Source of the DNA: Brucella tritici
GTDB taxonomy: Bacteria; Pseudomonadota; Alphaproteobacteria; Rhizobiales; Rhizobiaceae
Length of the DNA: 64,000 nucleotides
Assembly: GCF_008932295.1 (NCBI RefSeq)
Contig: NZ_WBWA01000005.1
Span: 124,001-188,000 of the forward strand
Direction: 5' to 3'
This document shows, in pieces, positions 36,108 to 45,171 of the stretch; position 1 is the first letter of the stretch, and each line of letters starts with the position of its first letter. Made by a program: the position numbers and the translations under genes. The notes beneath the pieces were generated by a model. The model was not told the DNA's origin. It did not search any database and worked only from the letters and a program-made list of their open reading frames with translations.

Positions 36108-36650
36108 TTAATTGGACGGAACGTCGGTATTGGCGCCGCCTGGAACGACCCCGCCATGGATGTGTGAGCTGCCGACATTCTTGCCGTCATGCTCCTGCTT
36201 CCCACCGGTCTGGATGAACCCCTCGCCAGTGAATTTAAAGGTTGTGCCGCCGACCTCAATGAATAGGCCGTCAGCCGTATGGGTGATGGTTGCCCCGCCG
36301 ATCACGACGCGCTTCTCTGCGCCCTTGCTGTGCGGCTGCGGCGTATCATCTGTGAACCCGCCCTTGATGATGAAGGACTTACTCAGTTCACCGTCTGGCG
36401 AAACCAGCATGACGCGCTGCCCGACTGATAGCGGCGTCCACTCATTGATGTCGCCTGCCTGCTCCGACCATGACGTTGGCGGGGAGTCGATACCGTGAGC
36501 TGTCACGATGGCCGTGCCGTTCTCGTAGTCGACTTCCTTCACGACGCCTTCACGGAACATATTGTTCTGTCGGACAGACATGCGCCGGACGACGTTCTCC
36601 ATGGACTCGAGACGCTCGATCAGCTTGTCGAAGAAAGTGAAAGAGGTCAT
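36108..36650 (-). CDS. Baseplate spike protein V
   Basis: A 180-residue P2 gpV-type spike from the ATG at 36650, overlapping the upstream TGA. The N-terminal OB-fold (REGVVKEVDYENGTAIVTAH) is followed by a beta-helix segment and the C-terminal SSHIHGGVVPGG, whose His-x-His binds iron at the spike tip in related phages. It pierces the outer membrane on tail contraction. Confidence 0.92.
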   Translation of the reverse strand: MTSFTFFDKLIERLESMENVVRRMSVRQNNMFREGVVKEVDYENGTAIVTAHGIDSPPTSWSEQAGDINEWTPLSVGQRVMLVSPDGELSKSFIIKGGFTDDTPQPHSKGAEKRVVIGGATITHTADGLFIEVGGTTFKFTGEGFIQTGGKQEHDGKNVGSSHIHGGVVPGGANTDVPSN

Positions 36651-37408
36651 GTCGAAATCCCTTGATGATACCATACGATAGGCGTCGTCAGGAGAGGCTG
36701 TGCACCTGTCGGAGAGCCGAGTTTTTCTGCAAGGTCGTGGGTATATCCGAGCGTCTTCATTGCCCGGTCATTCGGCGAGTCTGCTGCATTGGCCGTAAGC
36801 AGGGCCTCAATATCGCCGACACGCTCGCTGTAATCGGGGAAGATCTGAAGCCTGTCGAGAAAGCGCTGGACATCTCCGGGGATAACGCCTGTGGCATTCT
36901 CGCGGATCGCCTTCATTTCCACCGTGACTTGTCGTGCAGCAAGACGCAGACCACCTTCAACCGAAGCACCTCGGCGGCTCACCACATTGTGATATGACGG
37001 GCAGAGATAGTTGAAAGCATCGCTGGCGACGGTGCCCTCGGTCAGCGCGCGGAACACCTGAAACTCAAGTGCGTCCAGCGTTGTTTCGATCTCACTATCC
37101 GTGGACGGGCATTCGAGACTGTACGGCTCTGCTACCCCGTCCGTCTCCACCGTCTGCACCACCAGCATTTCGAAGGTGAGCGACATGAAACGGTCCTCGT
37201 GGACGCGCCCGGCTTTAGGCCATGGATCTTTATCGTAGTCGGTGTAGACGACCACGCAGGGGAAAACCCTGTCCATCTTCATGTCTTCAACCGGCTCGAT
37301 CTTGGAGTCGAAAATGTATGGGCCGGCCAGTGTAGGCCACGGCTCTTCCAGATAGTTGTTGAGCGCGCATACAGCCGCCATGCGTGTGATACTGCGATAA
37401 ACGCTCAT
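36647..37408 (-). CDS. Head-tail connector/tail terminator-like protein
   Basis: A 253-residue protein placed between the neck genes and the baseplate spike, with starts and stops overlapping both neighbours (37405-37408 and 36647-36650). The N-terminal part (YRSITRMAAVCALNNYLEEP, RVFPCVVVYTDYDKDPWP, RFMSLTFEMLVVQTVE) has the layout of phage tail-terminator proteins; the C-terminal 90 residues are helical. Assignment is from position and pattern. Confidence 0.6.
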   Translation of the reverse strand: MSVYRSITRMAAVCALNNYLEEPWPTLAGPYIFDSKIEPVEDMKMDRVFPCVVVYTDYDKDPWPKAGRVHEDRFMSLTFEMLVVQTVETDGVAEPYSLECPSTDSEIETTLDALEFQVFRALTEGTVASDAFNYLCPSYHNVVSRRGASVEGGLRLAARQVTVEMKAIRENATGVIPGDVQRFLDRLQIFPDYSERVGDIEALLTANAADSPNDRAMKTLGYTHDLAEKLGSPTGAQPLLTTPIVWYHQGIST

Positions 37409-37827
37409 GCCTGCCCTCCGCGCTGCACAAGCATCAGGACGACGCGAGACAAGCCATCGCGCTGCGAAGAGATGACTTGGAAGTCCGGCAACTCTGGCCG
37501 GCTAGGGAATGTTATCTGGTCGCCTTGTCTCGGTTCTTGAGTTCCGACCGGGAAATAACGTCGGTCAACCGACAGCTGCGGGTCTCTACCAGACTGGAGC
37601 GAACGCAGGTCGTTCGCCTCACGGTAGGATCGACGCACGCCGAGCTGCACGCCGTATTCGACTGAGATATAATCGAATATACCGGAGCCACAGATAACCT
37701 CCCGCGTTGTGTCCTGAGAATACCTCCCGTTCGGAGTAGACTCCATGGGCGTGAACACAAAGCTGATCGCGTTGACTCGATCGACCGCCTTGCTGATAAC
37801 TTTATCCATACGGTCGAACATTGCCAT
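37405..37827 (-). CDS. Neck (head-tail joining) protein, tentative
   Basis: A 140-residue beta-rich protein (VNAISFVFTPMESTPNGRYS, QPRQGD-type loops, PDFQVISSQRDGLSRVVLML). Located between capsid/DUF2190 and the terminator-like protein, where phages encode head-completion or stopper proteins. Family not recognised. Confidence 0.55.
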   Translation of the reverse strand: MAMFDRMDKVISKAVDRVNAISFVFTPMESTPNGRYSQDTTREVICGSGIFDYISVEYGVQLGVRRSYREANDLRSLQSGRDPQLSVDRRYFPVGTQEPRQGDQITFPSRPELPDFQVISSQRDGLSRVVLMLVQRGGQA

Positions 37828-37839
37828 GGCGGGGAGTCC

Positions 37840-38040
37840 TTATTTATCAGCCTTCTTGGCTGGAGCCTTTGATTCAGCCTTCTCTTCGGCCTTAACCTCT
37901 GCGGCTTCATCCTTGACTTCTGCGATCAGTCCAGCGGACTTGTAGCCCTTGGCGTCTTCGTCGGAGAGGGAGACGATGTCCTTCTCGAAGACCGGGCGAC
38001 CCTGGATGATGGTGTCCAGTTTGACGTGGTACTGCTTCAT
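37840..38040 (-). CDS. Small phage protein with Lys/Glu/Ala-rich tail
   Basis: 66 residues from the ATG at 38040. YHVKLDTIIQGRPVFEKDIV and LSDEDAKGYKSAGLIAEV form a small domain, then a low-complexity K/E/A tail (residues 46-66). Paralogue of the 35896 gene product. Possibly a neck or capsid accessory protein. Confidence 0.72.
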   Translation of the reverse strand: MKQYHVKLDTIIQGRPVFEKDIVSLSDEDAKGYKSAGLIAEVKDEAAEVKAEEKAESKAPAKKADK

Positions 38041-38093
38041 TGGTCTCTCCATGCGGAGAGCGGCGGCCTGTTACCAAGCCACCGCGCGCCGGA

Positions 38094-38420
38094 TTAGAAG
38101 TTGTCGTTCAGACGAACGCGGCCAACACCGGAAGGATTGGCAGCATCTTCGATAGCAACGCCGATCTTCGTGTTGCCGGTGGAGACCGTCGTGGCGATGC
38201 CGTCAGTGTCAGCGTAAATCTCTGCGCCGACGGTCCAAGCCTGAGCCGAGGTTTTCGGCAGTTCGTACACACCGCCGAGGGCGAGTTCGAACTCTTCACC
38301 GATTGCTGCCGAGGTGGCTGCGATGCCGAAGATCTTGCCGGCGACGACAAGCGAACCGGAGGAGACGGCGGCTGCCGCGACAATGGTGATAACCTTGCCG
38401 GGCTGAATGAAATTGCGCAT
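38094..38420 (-). CDS. DUF2190 protein, probable capsid cement/decoration protein
   Basis: 108 residues matching DUF2190: NFIQPGKVITIVAAAAVSSG, SLVVAGKIFGIAATSAAIGE, GEEFELALGGVYELPKTSA, DGIATTVSTGNTKIGVAIED. Members lie next to major capsid genes and are thought to stabilise the head. Preceded by a strong terminator after the capsid gene. Confidence 0.88.
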   Translation of the reverse strand: MRNFIQPGKVITIVAAAAVSSGSLVVAGKIFGIAATSAAIGEEFELALGGVYELPKTSAQAWTVGAEIYADTDGIATTVSTGNTKIGVAIEDAANPSGVGRVRLNDNF

Positions 38421-38441
38421 GGGGATGCTCCCTTGTTTCGC

Positions 38442-38477
38442 ACAAAAAGAAAAAGGCGCTGAGGGTTAGCCAGCGCC
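38442..38477 (-). terminator. Intrinsic terminator right after the capsid gene
   Basis: Read leftward, GGCGCTG-9 nt loop-CAGCGCC followed by TTTTTCTTTTTG. One of the strongest terminators in the window, yet it is in the middle of the late module. Confidence 0.88.
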
Positions 38478-38500
38478 ATTTGGTGAGGTGACCGAGCCAA

Positions 38501-40708
38501 TTACTTGGCGGTGCCAGCGTTCTTGTACGCGAAGCGGTAGTCGGTCAGGCCAACACCGAAGTCGTGAGCCAGCGTGTACTCGACCCCCTCGACATCGAAG
38601 CCGAGACGTTCGTTCGTACGCGGGGTTTCCGAACCGAGCAGGTGCAGGTAGTGGATACCGCGCCCCATGGTCGATGCCGCATCAGCAAACAGGAACCACG
38701 CCTTGGTGTTCAGAGCATCAATGCGATGCTCATAGACCGGCTGGATCGAGCGGATTGCCTGCGGGACAACTTCCGCCGTGGTGGTCGGAACGGTAATACC
38801 GGTGATCAGCTTCTGAGCAACGGTTTCGTTGTCAGCGCCGACGAAGAGGTACTTCGGCGTAACATTGATGGATTCGCCGTCGATGTTCTTCTGCTTGCGG
38901 AATTCCAGGCGAGCCGCTTCAAGGGAAGCCTGATCGATCGCGCTGCCGGTAGAGGCAAGGTTCTTATGGTCCGTGTGGAACAATGCCTTGCCGTCCTTCA
39001 GCTTCAGGACGTTATCGAGGATCGCGCCCCATACAATATCGCCTTCGAGCTTGGCTGCCTTCATGCCCCAATTGGCGACGAGCTGCATGAATGCGTTCAG
39101 CTGGTCGTTGATCAGCATTTCACGGGTGAACCCGATCTTGCGACCGTACGACTGGAGCTTCATGCCTTCTTCGGATTCTTTCACCGTGCCGGACTTGAAC
39201 TCGCCGTGCTCGTTCTTCGGCAGCAGGTCAGGAGCGGAGCCGATGTCGAGCACCTTCGTTTCACGGAAGTCGGAGAGGACCGTCCGGGTTGCGAAGAGCT
39301 GGAAGGTGTTTTCATACAGGCCGTACGCATTGAGAAGCGTCTGCGTCGTGATGTCCTGCAGAATGATCGGGAAGTCCGACGTGCTGTGCAGAGCGCGCTG
39401 AGCGACGTCGTGCATCGAACCACGGGTGGACTCACCGCGAGCACGCAGCAGTTCCTTGGCGATGTCCATGGTCGACATGGCACGCCATTCACGAGCGCCG
39501 TCTTCGAGTTTCGTGACGACGTTGTTGCGATGCAAGATCGCGTTTGCCACCATGCGGCGCATGGTTTCCTGAGCATCCTGCATTCCGCGGGTCTCCACGA
39601 CAGGGAAGGTTGGAGCCTGGTTCTGGCGCTCGACCATCTTGTCGAACAGCGCGTTGCGGAAAGCTTCCACATCCGTGCCGACGTCAACAGCCGTGCGAAC
39701 CATCTCGTCATTGACTTCGAAGCCTGCCGTGCGGGCAAGGTCATTGATGTCCTTGACGCGCTTGCGCTCGGCAGCGACGGCTGCGCGGGACTGCTCGGCA
39801 ACTTCAGCCGGGCTAACACCGTCCACCTTGGCGGAAGCCAAAGGAGCGCCGCCGTTCGGCTTCATCTCCGTAATGCCGCGAGCCTTGAGCTCGGCGTCAA
39901 CGGCGCGCTTTTGTGCTTCTTCAGCATCATTGCGCTGCTTGTCTTCCTCGTCGTATGCGGCGATGAGGCGAGCGCGCAGTGCGTCGTCGGTTTCGCCTTC
40001 GTTGCGGGAAAGACCAGCGCCGAGGGCCAGAGCGTCGAGCTTATCGCCGTTAAAGGACTTAGCTGCATCGCGCTTATTCATGGGTGTTTTCTCCGTGAGA
40101 GGTGCGGCCTCGGCCGCGTCATGATTTTCCTGGCGAACCAGAACTTTTTCGACGTCCTTGCCAGTCGGCTCGGATCGAGAGATGGCCTCGGCATCCGCCG
40201 GTACGGGGACGATGGACAGCTCCATCGGTTCCCAATCGATGGCCCGAAGGATAGGCAACTGCCCGTCCGAACCTTCGGTCTTTTCGTAGCGGTGGATCTT
40301 GTAGCCCACCGAGACCGAGAGCGGATGTCCGTCCCGCAGATCCTGGAGGATCGCCTCGGCCTTTGCATTGCGTGAGAACTTGATCAGGGCGTAGCCGCGA
40401 CCATTCTCGATCCTCACGCTGCTCGGAATGACCGTGCCGAGACGTGAGTCCATGGACCACTGTTCGTGGGTATCGAGCAGGGACATGGCGTTGAAGCGGT
40501 CCATACGGATCGCCTTCTTGTCCACGGCCAGCTCTTCCATGTAGTAGCCTTCATCCCAGGAATACCGCTTGACCTTGGCGCCGGTTGTCCAGCAAACCTC
40601 GACCGTGCGGTCTTCCTCGTTGAAGGAATCCGAGCGCACCTCACACGCCGCGAAGGGCTTGGGGATGCGAATCTCTTTCTCAAGAGCATCTCTAAGGGCT
40701 TTTGGCAT
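38501..40708 (-). CDS. Fused prohead protease and major capsid protein
   Basis: A 735-residue fusion from the ATG at 40708 (GGAGG upstream, overlapping the portal stop). Residues about 1-190 are a prohead protease: catalytic His in LLDTHEQWSMDSRLGTV and Ser in GHPLSVSVGYKI. Residues 200-370 form a charged helical linker/scaffold (DEEDKQRNDAEEAQKRAVDA). Residues 380-735 are a gpT/HK97-type major capsid protein (SAPDLLPKNEHGEFKSGTVK, ESINVTPKYLFVGADNETVA, DYRFAYKNAGTAK). The protease presumably removes itself and the scaffold during head maturation. Confidence 0.92.
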   Translation of the reverse strand: MPKALRDALEKEIRIPKPFAACEVRSDSFNEEDRTVEVCWTTGAKVKRYSWDEGYYMEELAVDKKAIRMDRFNAMSLLDTHEQWSMDSRLGTVIPSSVRIENGRGYALIKFSRNAKAEAILQDLRDGHPLSVSVGYKIHRYEKTEGSDGQLPILRAIDWEPMELSIVPVPADAEAISRSEPTGKDVEKVLVRQENHDAAEAAPLTEKTPMNKRDAAKSFNGDKLDALALGAGLSRNEGETDDALRARLIAAYDEEDKQRNDAEEAQKRAVDAELKARGITEMKPNGGAPLASAKVDGVSPAEVAEQSRAAVAAERKRVKDINDLARTAGFEVNDEMVRTAVDVGTDVEAFRNALFDKMVERQNQAPTFPVVETRGMQDAQETMRRMVANAILHRNNVVTKLEDGAREWRAMSTMDIAKELLRARGESTRGSMHDVAQRALHSTSDFPIILQDITTQTLLNAYGLYENTFQLFATRTVLSDFRETKVLDIGSAPDLLPKNEHGEFKSGTVKESEEGMKLQSYGRKIGFTREMLINDQLNAFMQLVANWGMKAAKLEGDIVWGAILDNVLKLKDGKALFHTDHKNLASTGSAIDQASLEAARLEFRKQKNIDGESINVTPKYLFVGADNETVAQKLITGITVPTTTAEVVPQAIRSIQPVYEHRIDALNTKAWFLFADAASTMGRGIHYLHLLGSETPRTNERLGFDVEGVEYTLAHDFGVGLTDYRFAYKNAGTAK

Positions 40709-42254
40709 TGCTGCCTCCGGTATTGGAATCGCCTTCCTGGACCCATTGAGACTGGCCTTGCGATGTGACCTTGCGCGGATCACTATCGAAGACGACCTTG
40801 CTCGCCGTCTTGTCCACGGCTTGGTTCCATTGATCGAATTCATTAAGGACAGTCATCGGATCGCGACCGGTGGAGGCGATAACCTCTTGCGGTGAACGCT
40901 TGCCAATGCGCATTTCAATGAGGTCTGCCCGCGCATCATCGAGGCGGGTGATGCTCGCCACTTCTGGCGGAACCCACTCGACCTCTTCATTCCACGTTTT
41001 CGGGATGGACCCGTCCAGAATTGCAGCCTGGATAAACCAGCCCCAGATCTTCTGAAGCACCATCGGAATGATGAAGTGCCACTGAACGATCTCCACGAAA
41101 TTCTGGTATGCCAGTAGGCCAAGCTTGCCAGAGGCAAAGTTGGCCTGACTGAAATCGCCGGTCATGATTTCGTACGGCATGCGAACGCCAGCTGCGATGC
41201 TGCGCTGACGTGTGCGGATATAAGCTTCAACGCCTGCCGAGATGGCCGGGCTATTGAACTTGATGTCCTTACCGCCACGCAGCACACCGAACATTCCCGG
41301 CTCCATTCTTTCAAATGGGAAGCCATAGATGTCCGTGACGCCGACAGGGTCCGCCTTATCCGCTGTCTCGTCGAGGCCGATATTCGGATCGCTTTCGTCG
41401 ACATCCTCGTCGCCGGGGATCACCATGCCGACCATGCAAGACTCGACCTTCTTGCGGATGTTCTCTGCAAGCTCGTAATCCTTCAGGTCGCGGATCTCAT
41501 TCATCACCGAGTGCAGCCAAGGCACACCGTGCACCTGATTGTTCTGCGGCTCGTACAGGTGAGCGATCTCGTTTTCTGGGATGAACTTGCTCACCACACT
41601 GTCGAGCCCGCCGGTCAAATATGACAGGCCCGATTTCGGGTGATCGTTGAACATCCAGTAGCCGCGGCGGTTGCCGACAGCATCGAACTCGACGCCCTGA
41701 ATAATCCGGTTGCCGGGGTTGCCGGGCGGGACGCCCTGCTTGGTCCAGTCGCAATATTCAGATTCCAAGATCTGGAGCTGAAGAGGGACGGGGAACCCGT
41801 CGCCACGACTGCGGACACGACGGCGAACATAGACCTCACCGTCCTGAACCATCATCCGGGCAAGCAGATAAACACCGCCGTCGAAGTCAAGGCCCGTGCC
41901 GGAGAAGCAAACCTTCTTCCACTTATTGAACAGCGACATCACCTTCTCGTCTTTGACGCGAGGGGTAATGCCGAAGCCAACGAAGTAGTCGGCGTGCTTT
42001 CCTACGATCGTTGTCGCGAGCGGATTATTGCGGACAAGCTCTCGCGATCGATCCCGGAGAGTCTGACCTGCTTTTCGGATTTCAGCATCCGCCGTGCCCG
42101 ATACAACGTTGATGCCTTTAGCAAGGCGTCCGGTTGACGCCCCCTCGTATGAACGAGCACCATCCAGGATCTCCATACGTCGTCTGTGAGCAGCGCGCGC
42201 CGCTCCAGCCCTCGGGCTAAAATACCCGATGGCCTTATCCAGAAGGTTCGCCAT
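40692..42254 (-). CDS. Portal protein, lambda family
   Basis: A 520-residue lambda-type portal. RSYEGASTGRLAKGINVVSG at the N-terminus, NNPLATTIVGKHADYFVGFG, VRRRVRSRGDGFPVPLQLQI, PENEIAHLYEPQNNQVHGVP and GDFSQANFASGKLGLLAYQN are family hallmarks. Forms the dodecameric ring through which DNA is packaged. The 3' end overlaps the capsid fusion gene by 17 bases and the start shares a base with the joining protein. Confidence 0.95.
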   Translation of the reverse strand: MANLLDKAIGYFSPRAGAARAAHRRRMEILDGARSYEGASTGRLAKGINVVSGTADAEIRKAGQTLRDRSRELVRNNPLATTIVGKHADYFVGFGITPRVKDEKVMSLFNKWKKVCFSGTGLDFDGGVYLLARMMVQDGEVYVRRRVRSRGDGFPVPLQLQILESEYCDWTKQGVPPGNPGNRIIQGVEFDAVGNRRGYWMFNDHPKSGLSYLTGGLDSVVSKFIPENEIAHLYEPQNNQVHGVPWLHSVMNEIRDLKDYELAENIRKKVESCMVGMVIPGDEDVDESDPNIGLDETADKADPVGVTDIYGFPFERMEPGMFGVLRGGKDIKFNSPAISAGVEAYIRTRQRSIAAGVRMPYEIMTGDFSQANFASGKLGLLAYQNFVEIVQWHFIIPMVLQKIWGWFIQAAILDGSIPKTWNEEVEWVPPEVASITRLDDARADLIEMRIGKRSPQEVIASTGRDPMTVLNEFDQWNQAVDKTASKVVFDSDPRKVTSQGQSQWVQEGDSNTGGSNAKSP

Positions 42255-42493
42255 TAGTACCCCCTGCTGAACGTTGTCAGGATTGTGTGCTTCCTGCGCC
42301 GCTGCGGGGTTGCTTCGGCTTCGAGCTCATCGATGATGGCCTTCATGTCCGCACGACTGCGGTAGGAAACGTCACGTTCCCGGAACTTCACACGGGTGGC
42401 GCCGAGGTAATACGCTTCCTTTAGATCCCGGAGAAAAGCGAGCTTCTCTTCCGGCGTAAACGACAGTGCGTCGTTTTCAGGTTCTTCGGCCAT
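42254..42493 (-). CDS. Head-tail joining protein, gpW family
   Basis: 79 residues from the ATG at 42493, which overlaps the terminase stop (TGATG). The pattern FTPEEKLAFLRDLKEAYYLG ... VSYRSRADMKAIIDELEAEA is typical of lambda gpW, which plugs the portal after packaging. Confidence 0.9.
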   Translation of the reverse strand: MAEEPENDALSFTPEEKLAFLRDLKEAYYLGATRVKFRERDVSYRSRADMKAIIDELEAEATPQRRRKHTILTTFSRGY

Positions 42494-44562
42494 CACCAGA
42501 TGCTCCCTCTGCTACCCCAAACGCTCGATGGCCGCGCAGGCCGGTTAGGGGCTGGACGGGTCGGTGTTTCTGGCGGCTCGGTAGGTTGAACTTCACGAAC
42601 GACACGCCTCGAAGGGTTCACGTCGTCTCGCAGTTTGGACAGGTTCAGGATCATTGCGCAGGCGCCCTGCATGGATTCACAGTCGAGGAAGTGGTTTTCC
42701 TTCGACCGTTGCACCCACTTCACCTTGCCGCCGGGAGCGCGCATGCGGCTCTCGGAAACGATCTGGCGGGCATAGTCCTCGCTGATGTCCTCGGGCAGAT
42801 ACCACGCCCCTGGCGCATCATCGGCCCAACGGATCTTCTGCTGCACCCACGACTTGAAATAGTCGGTGTCCAGCCGGAGCAGATCCAACCCCTTTTTGAT
42901 TTCCTTGCCGCCGATCTGGATGTCGATCTTGTTAGCCAAGAGCGGCTTGCGCATCGGGTTAGACGAGCCCTTCGTCGCCCGCACAAGATGCGGGAATCGA
43001 CGAGCGAAGGCGTAAACCCGGTGCTCGGGAACAAGGAACTTCTTGCCGGGCCGATAGCCGGAGTCGACCAGAGCGAGCCTGATAGGCAGACCGTCATAGG
43101 TATCCGTTAGCACATTGGCGAACGTGTCCCAGACCTCCTCGCCTTCGGTCATGCCGTACAGCTCTCGGGCTTCGACCAGCCATGACGTGCCGCCAGCGCC
43201 CCACCCACGGATGACGTAGATAAGGCGGTCCAGCTGCACGTCACAGGTTAGCGTCAGAACCTTGACGGCTGCAGGAACTTCACCCATGACGTAATCGTCG
43301 GTGCATTCCATGACCTCGCTCCACTCGGGAGCTGCGCCACCACCCGGCGAATAAAGCTCGCCGAAGCCTTGGTTCTTGACCGACTGAACTGCCCGAGGAT
43401 TACCGGAGCGCACAGCTTCGACATACGCTGCAGCACGCTCTCCCCACGATTTGAATGGAGAGCAGAGGCCGGACACCCAATAGCTGAGGGTCCATGCATC
43501 CGGCGGCATTCCGATAACGTTGCCTTCTAAGTCAACAGACTGACCGGGTGCGACGTAGACGCCGCGATCATTCATCCACTCTTTCGTGGTGATGTCCGCA
43601 TTGTCCGGTGCCGGGTCGTTATCAAAGATGAGGCAGCCATTCTTCGGGCACATAAGATGCGCCGTCCGCTGCGCCAATGCAGGAGTCGACGGCAGTTCTC
43701 GACCAGCCTCAGACATCGGCTTGTCCCACGCAAGGCAGGCAAACCGGGGAATGAAATACTCGCCACAGTGAGGGCAGGGCCATGCCCAATGGTATCGAGT
43801 CCCCGTCAGCCACAAGCGCCAGACCGTGGACTTGATCTCATCCGGGTCAACCTCAGACCAGAACTCAAGGCCGCTTTCAGGGTCGGTTTCCACTTCGGCC
43901 ACCCCCTCGCTTGGCGTTGACGTGATGGCGTGAACGAAGGCCGGATAGGTATCACCACGTGCATCGATCAGGCCGACCGGGTCGCCTTGACCGTTGAGGT
44001 TACCCGCCAGCTCGTCCACTTCGTCCGTGAGCGCGAGACCGAACGGGTCCGATTTCATCGCTGTGGATGAACCGCCATGCGCCAGTCTCAGCGGTACACC
44101 GTTGATCAGCTTCTTGGTTTTCTTCTGCTTGGACTTGGCGGCGACGACATCCTTGAGGCAGGTGCTGCGCATGAGTTCGTCAATGCGCGGTTCCCACTGG
44201 TTGATGATGAAGTCCTTCGACGGGCCGACATACAAGGTCGGAACCGGATGAGTGTCGAGGCGCTCCCCGATCAGATCGAGAAACGTCTCCGACTTGCCAG
44301 ACTGAGCAGACACCACCATGACCACGCGCTTGTGCGTCCGGCCGTGAACAGCCATCGCGAAAGGGATCATGTACGGAGTCTTGTGCGGATTGCGTGGGCC
44401 CGGATGACCCGCCGTGTCGGGATATTCGCGGTTGTCTTTCGCCCATTGGACAGGGTCAGTCCTCGGCCTCGGCGTCAGAAGTTTCCTCACCCGACCGTAG
44501 ATCCGCGATTTTTTTGGCAAGACGATCTGCCAATCGGAGCCTTCCCTTGTCGATGATGTCAT
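42493..44562 (-). CDS. Terminase large subunit, GpA family
   Basis: A 689-residue packaging motor/nuclease. Walker A-like VVSAQSGKSETFLDLIG near residue 82, Walker B-like FGLALTDEVDEL, and the C-terminal nuclease segments TLTCDVQLDRLIYVIRGWG and IRLALVDSGYRPGKKF are present. The ATG at 44562 overlaps the small subunit by 107 bases with no strong ribosome site; a GTG at 44490 is an alternative that leaves all conserved blocks intact. GpA-type terminases usually cut at cos sites. Confidence 0.93.
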   Translation of the reverse strand: MTSSTREGSDWQIVLPKKSRIYGRVRKLLTPRPRTDPVQWAKDNREYPDTAGHPGPRNPHKTPYMIPFAMAVHGRTHKRVVMVVSAQSGKSETFLDLIGERLDTHPVPTLYVGPSKDFIINQWEPRIDELMRSTCLKDVVAAKSKQKKTKKLINGVPLRLAHGGSSTAMKSDPFGLALTDEVDELAGNLNGQGDPVGLIDARGDTYPAFVHAITSTPSEGVAEVETDPESGLEFWSEVDPDEIKSTVWRLWLTGTRYHWAWPCPHCGEYFIPRFACLAWDKPMSEAGRELPSTPALAQRTAHLMCPKNGCLIFDNDPAPDNADITTKEWMNDRGVYVAPGQSVDLEGNVIGMPPDAWTLSYWVSGLCSPFKSWGERAAAYVEAVRSGNPRAVQSVKNQGFGELYSPGGGAAPEWSEVMECTDDYVMGEVPAAVKVLTLTCDVQLDRLIYVIRGWGAGGTSWLVEARELYGMTEGEEVWDTFANVLTDTYDGLPIRLALVDSGYRPGKKFLVPEHRVYAFARRFPHLVRATKGSSNPMRKPLLANKIDIQIGGKEIKKGLDLLRLDTDYFKSWVQQKIRWADDAPGAWYLPEDISEDYARQIVSESRMRAPGGKVKWVQRSKENHFLDCESMQGACAMILNLSKLRDDVNPSRRVVREVQPTEPPETPTRPAPNRPARPSSVWGSRGSIW

Positions 44563-45025
44563 TCAATCTCTGCCGCTCTCGCGGCGCTCCCGTGATCTCG
44601 GCTGGCAGGCCGTTGAGGTAGGAAAGGAATAGACCAGCCAGCTCGTCCGCTACGGACAAGGCTTCATCGAGCGTGATCAGCTCGCGGTCTTTCCTCATGC
44701 GGTTCATGCGGAGGTCGAGCGCCTTTTCTTCCCGGACCTTGTCCAGGCTTTCGCTCCCGGTCTTCTTGACCGCGCCCTCCTTGAGATGATCGGCATATGC
44801 CCGGACGGTATCGCCTATGGCGTAGCCAACACCCGTCTTCGACAGCACACCGTCCGTCGTCATGATGCGAAGGAACCGGTCGCTCACCCGAAGAATCCGG
44901 GACATCTCCTGCTGGTTCACCACCTGATCCGCGATGTACGACTTCGGAGTTGGTGCCACCGCAACCTTCTTCGGCGCTGCCGCTTTCTTTGCCGCAGGTT
45001 TCTTTTTTGCTGCCGTCGCCATCAT
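44456..45025 (-). CDS. Terminase small subunit (Nu1-like)
   Basis: 189 residues. A Lys/Ala/Pro N-terminal tail (AAKKKPAAKKAAAPKK), a helix-turn-helix with the Nu1-type pattern NQQEMSRILRVSDRFLRIM, and a helical oligomerisation region (EKALDLRMNRMRKDRELITL). It recognises the packaging site. ATG codons at 45025 and 45022 follow AAGGGTGAG. Confidence 0.88.
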   Translation of the reverse strand: MMATAAKKKPAAKKAAAPKKVAVAPTPKSYIADQVVNQQEMSRILRVSDRFLRIMTTDGVLSKTGVGYAIGDTVRAYADHLKEGAVKKTGSESLDKVREEKALDLRMNRMRKDRELITLDEALSVADELAGLFLSYLNGLPAEITGAPRERQRLNDIIDKGRLRLADRLAKKIADLRSGEETSDAEAED

Positions 45026-45171
45026 CTCACCCTTGCAAGTTTCTTATCTCGACGCCGTGCTCGGCGGTTTCCCTGTTCCATCCATGGGGCAGGGGCCGTC
45101 GGTACATCGGGAGATATGCGTTGCTCGCCAGACACGACGAGCAACATCAATGCGGCGACCGCGATCAGCAT
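45022..45171 (-). CDS. 49-residue membrane peptide coupled to terminase
   Basis: ATG at 45171 overlaps the TAA of the upstream gene (TAATG) and its TGA overlaps the first ATG codons of the terminase small subunit. The product (MLIAVAALMLLVVSGEQRIS...) has one N-terminal hydrophobic helix and ends very basic (RRARRRDKKLARVR). Overlaps at both ends support translation. Function unknown. Confidence 0.6.
   Translation of the reverse strand: MLIAVAALMLLVVSGEQRISPDVPTAPAPWMEQGNRRARRRDKKLARVR

Noticed and set aside
38564-40375. A 603-codon rightward open frame antisense to the capsid fusion gene
   Set aside because: It has no ribosome site, mirrors a well-recognised capsid gene and reflects GC-rich codon bias.
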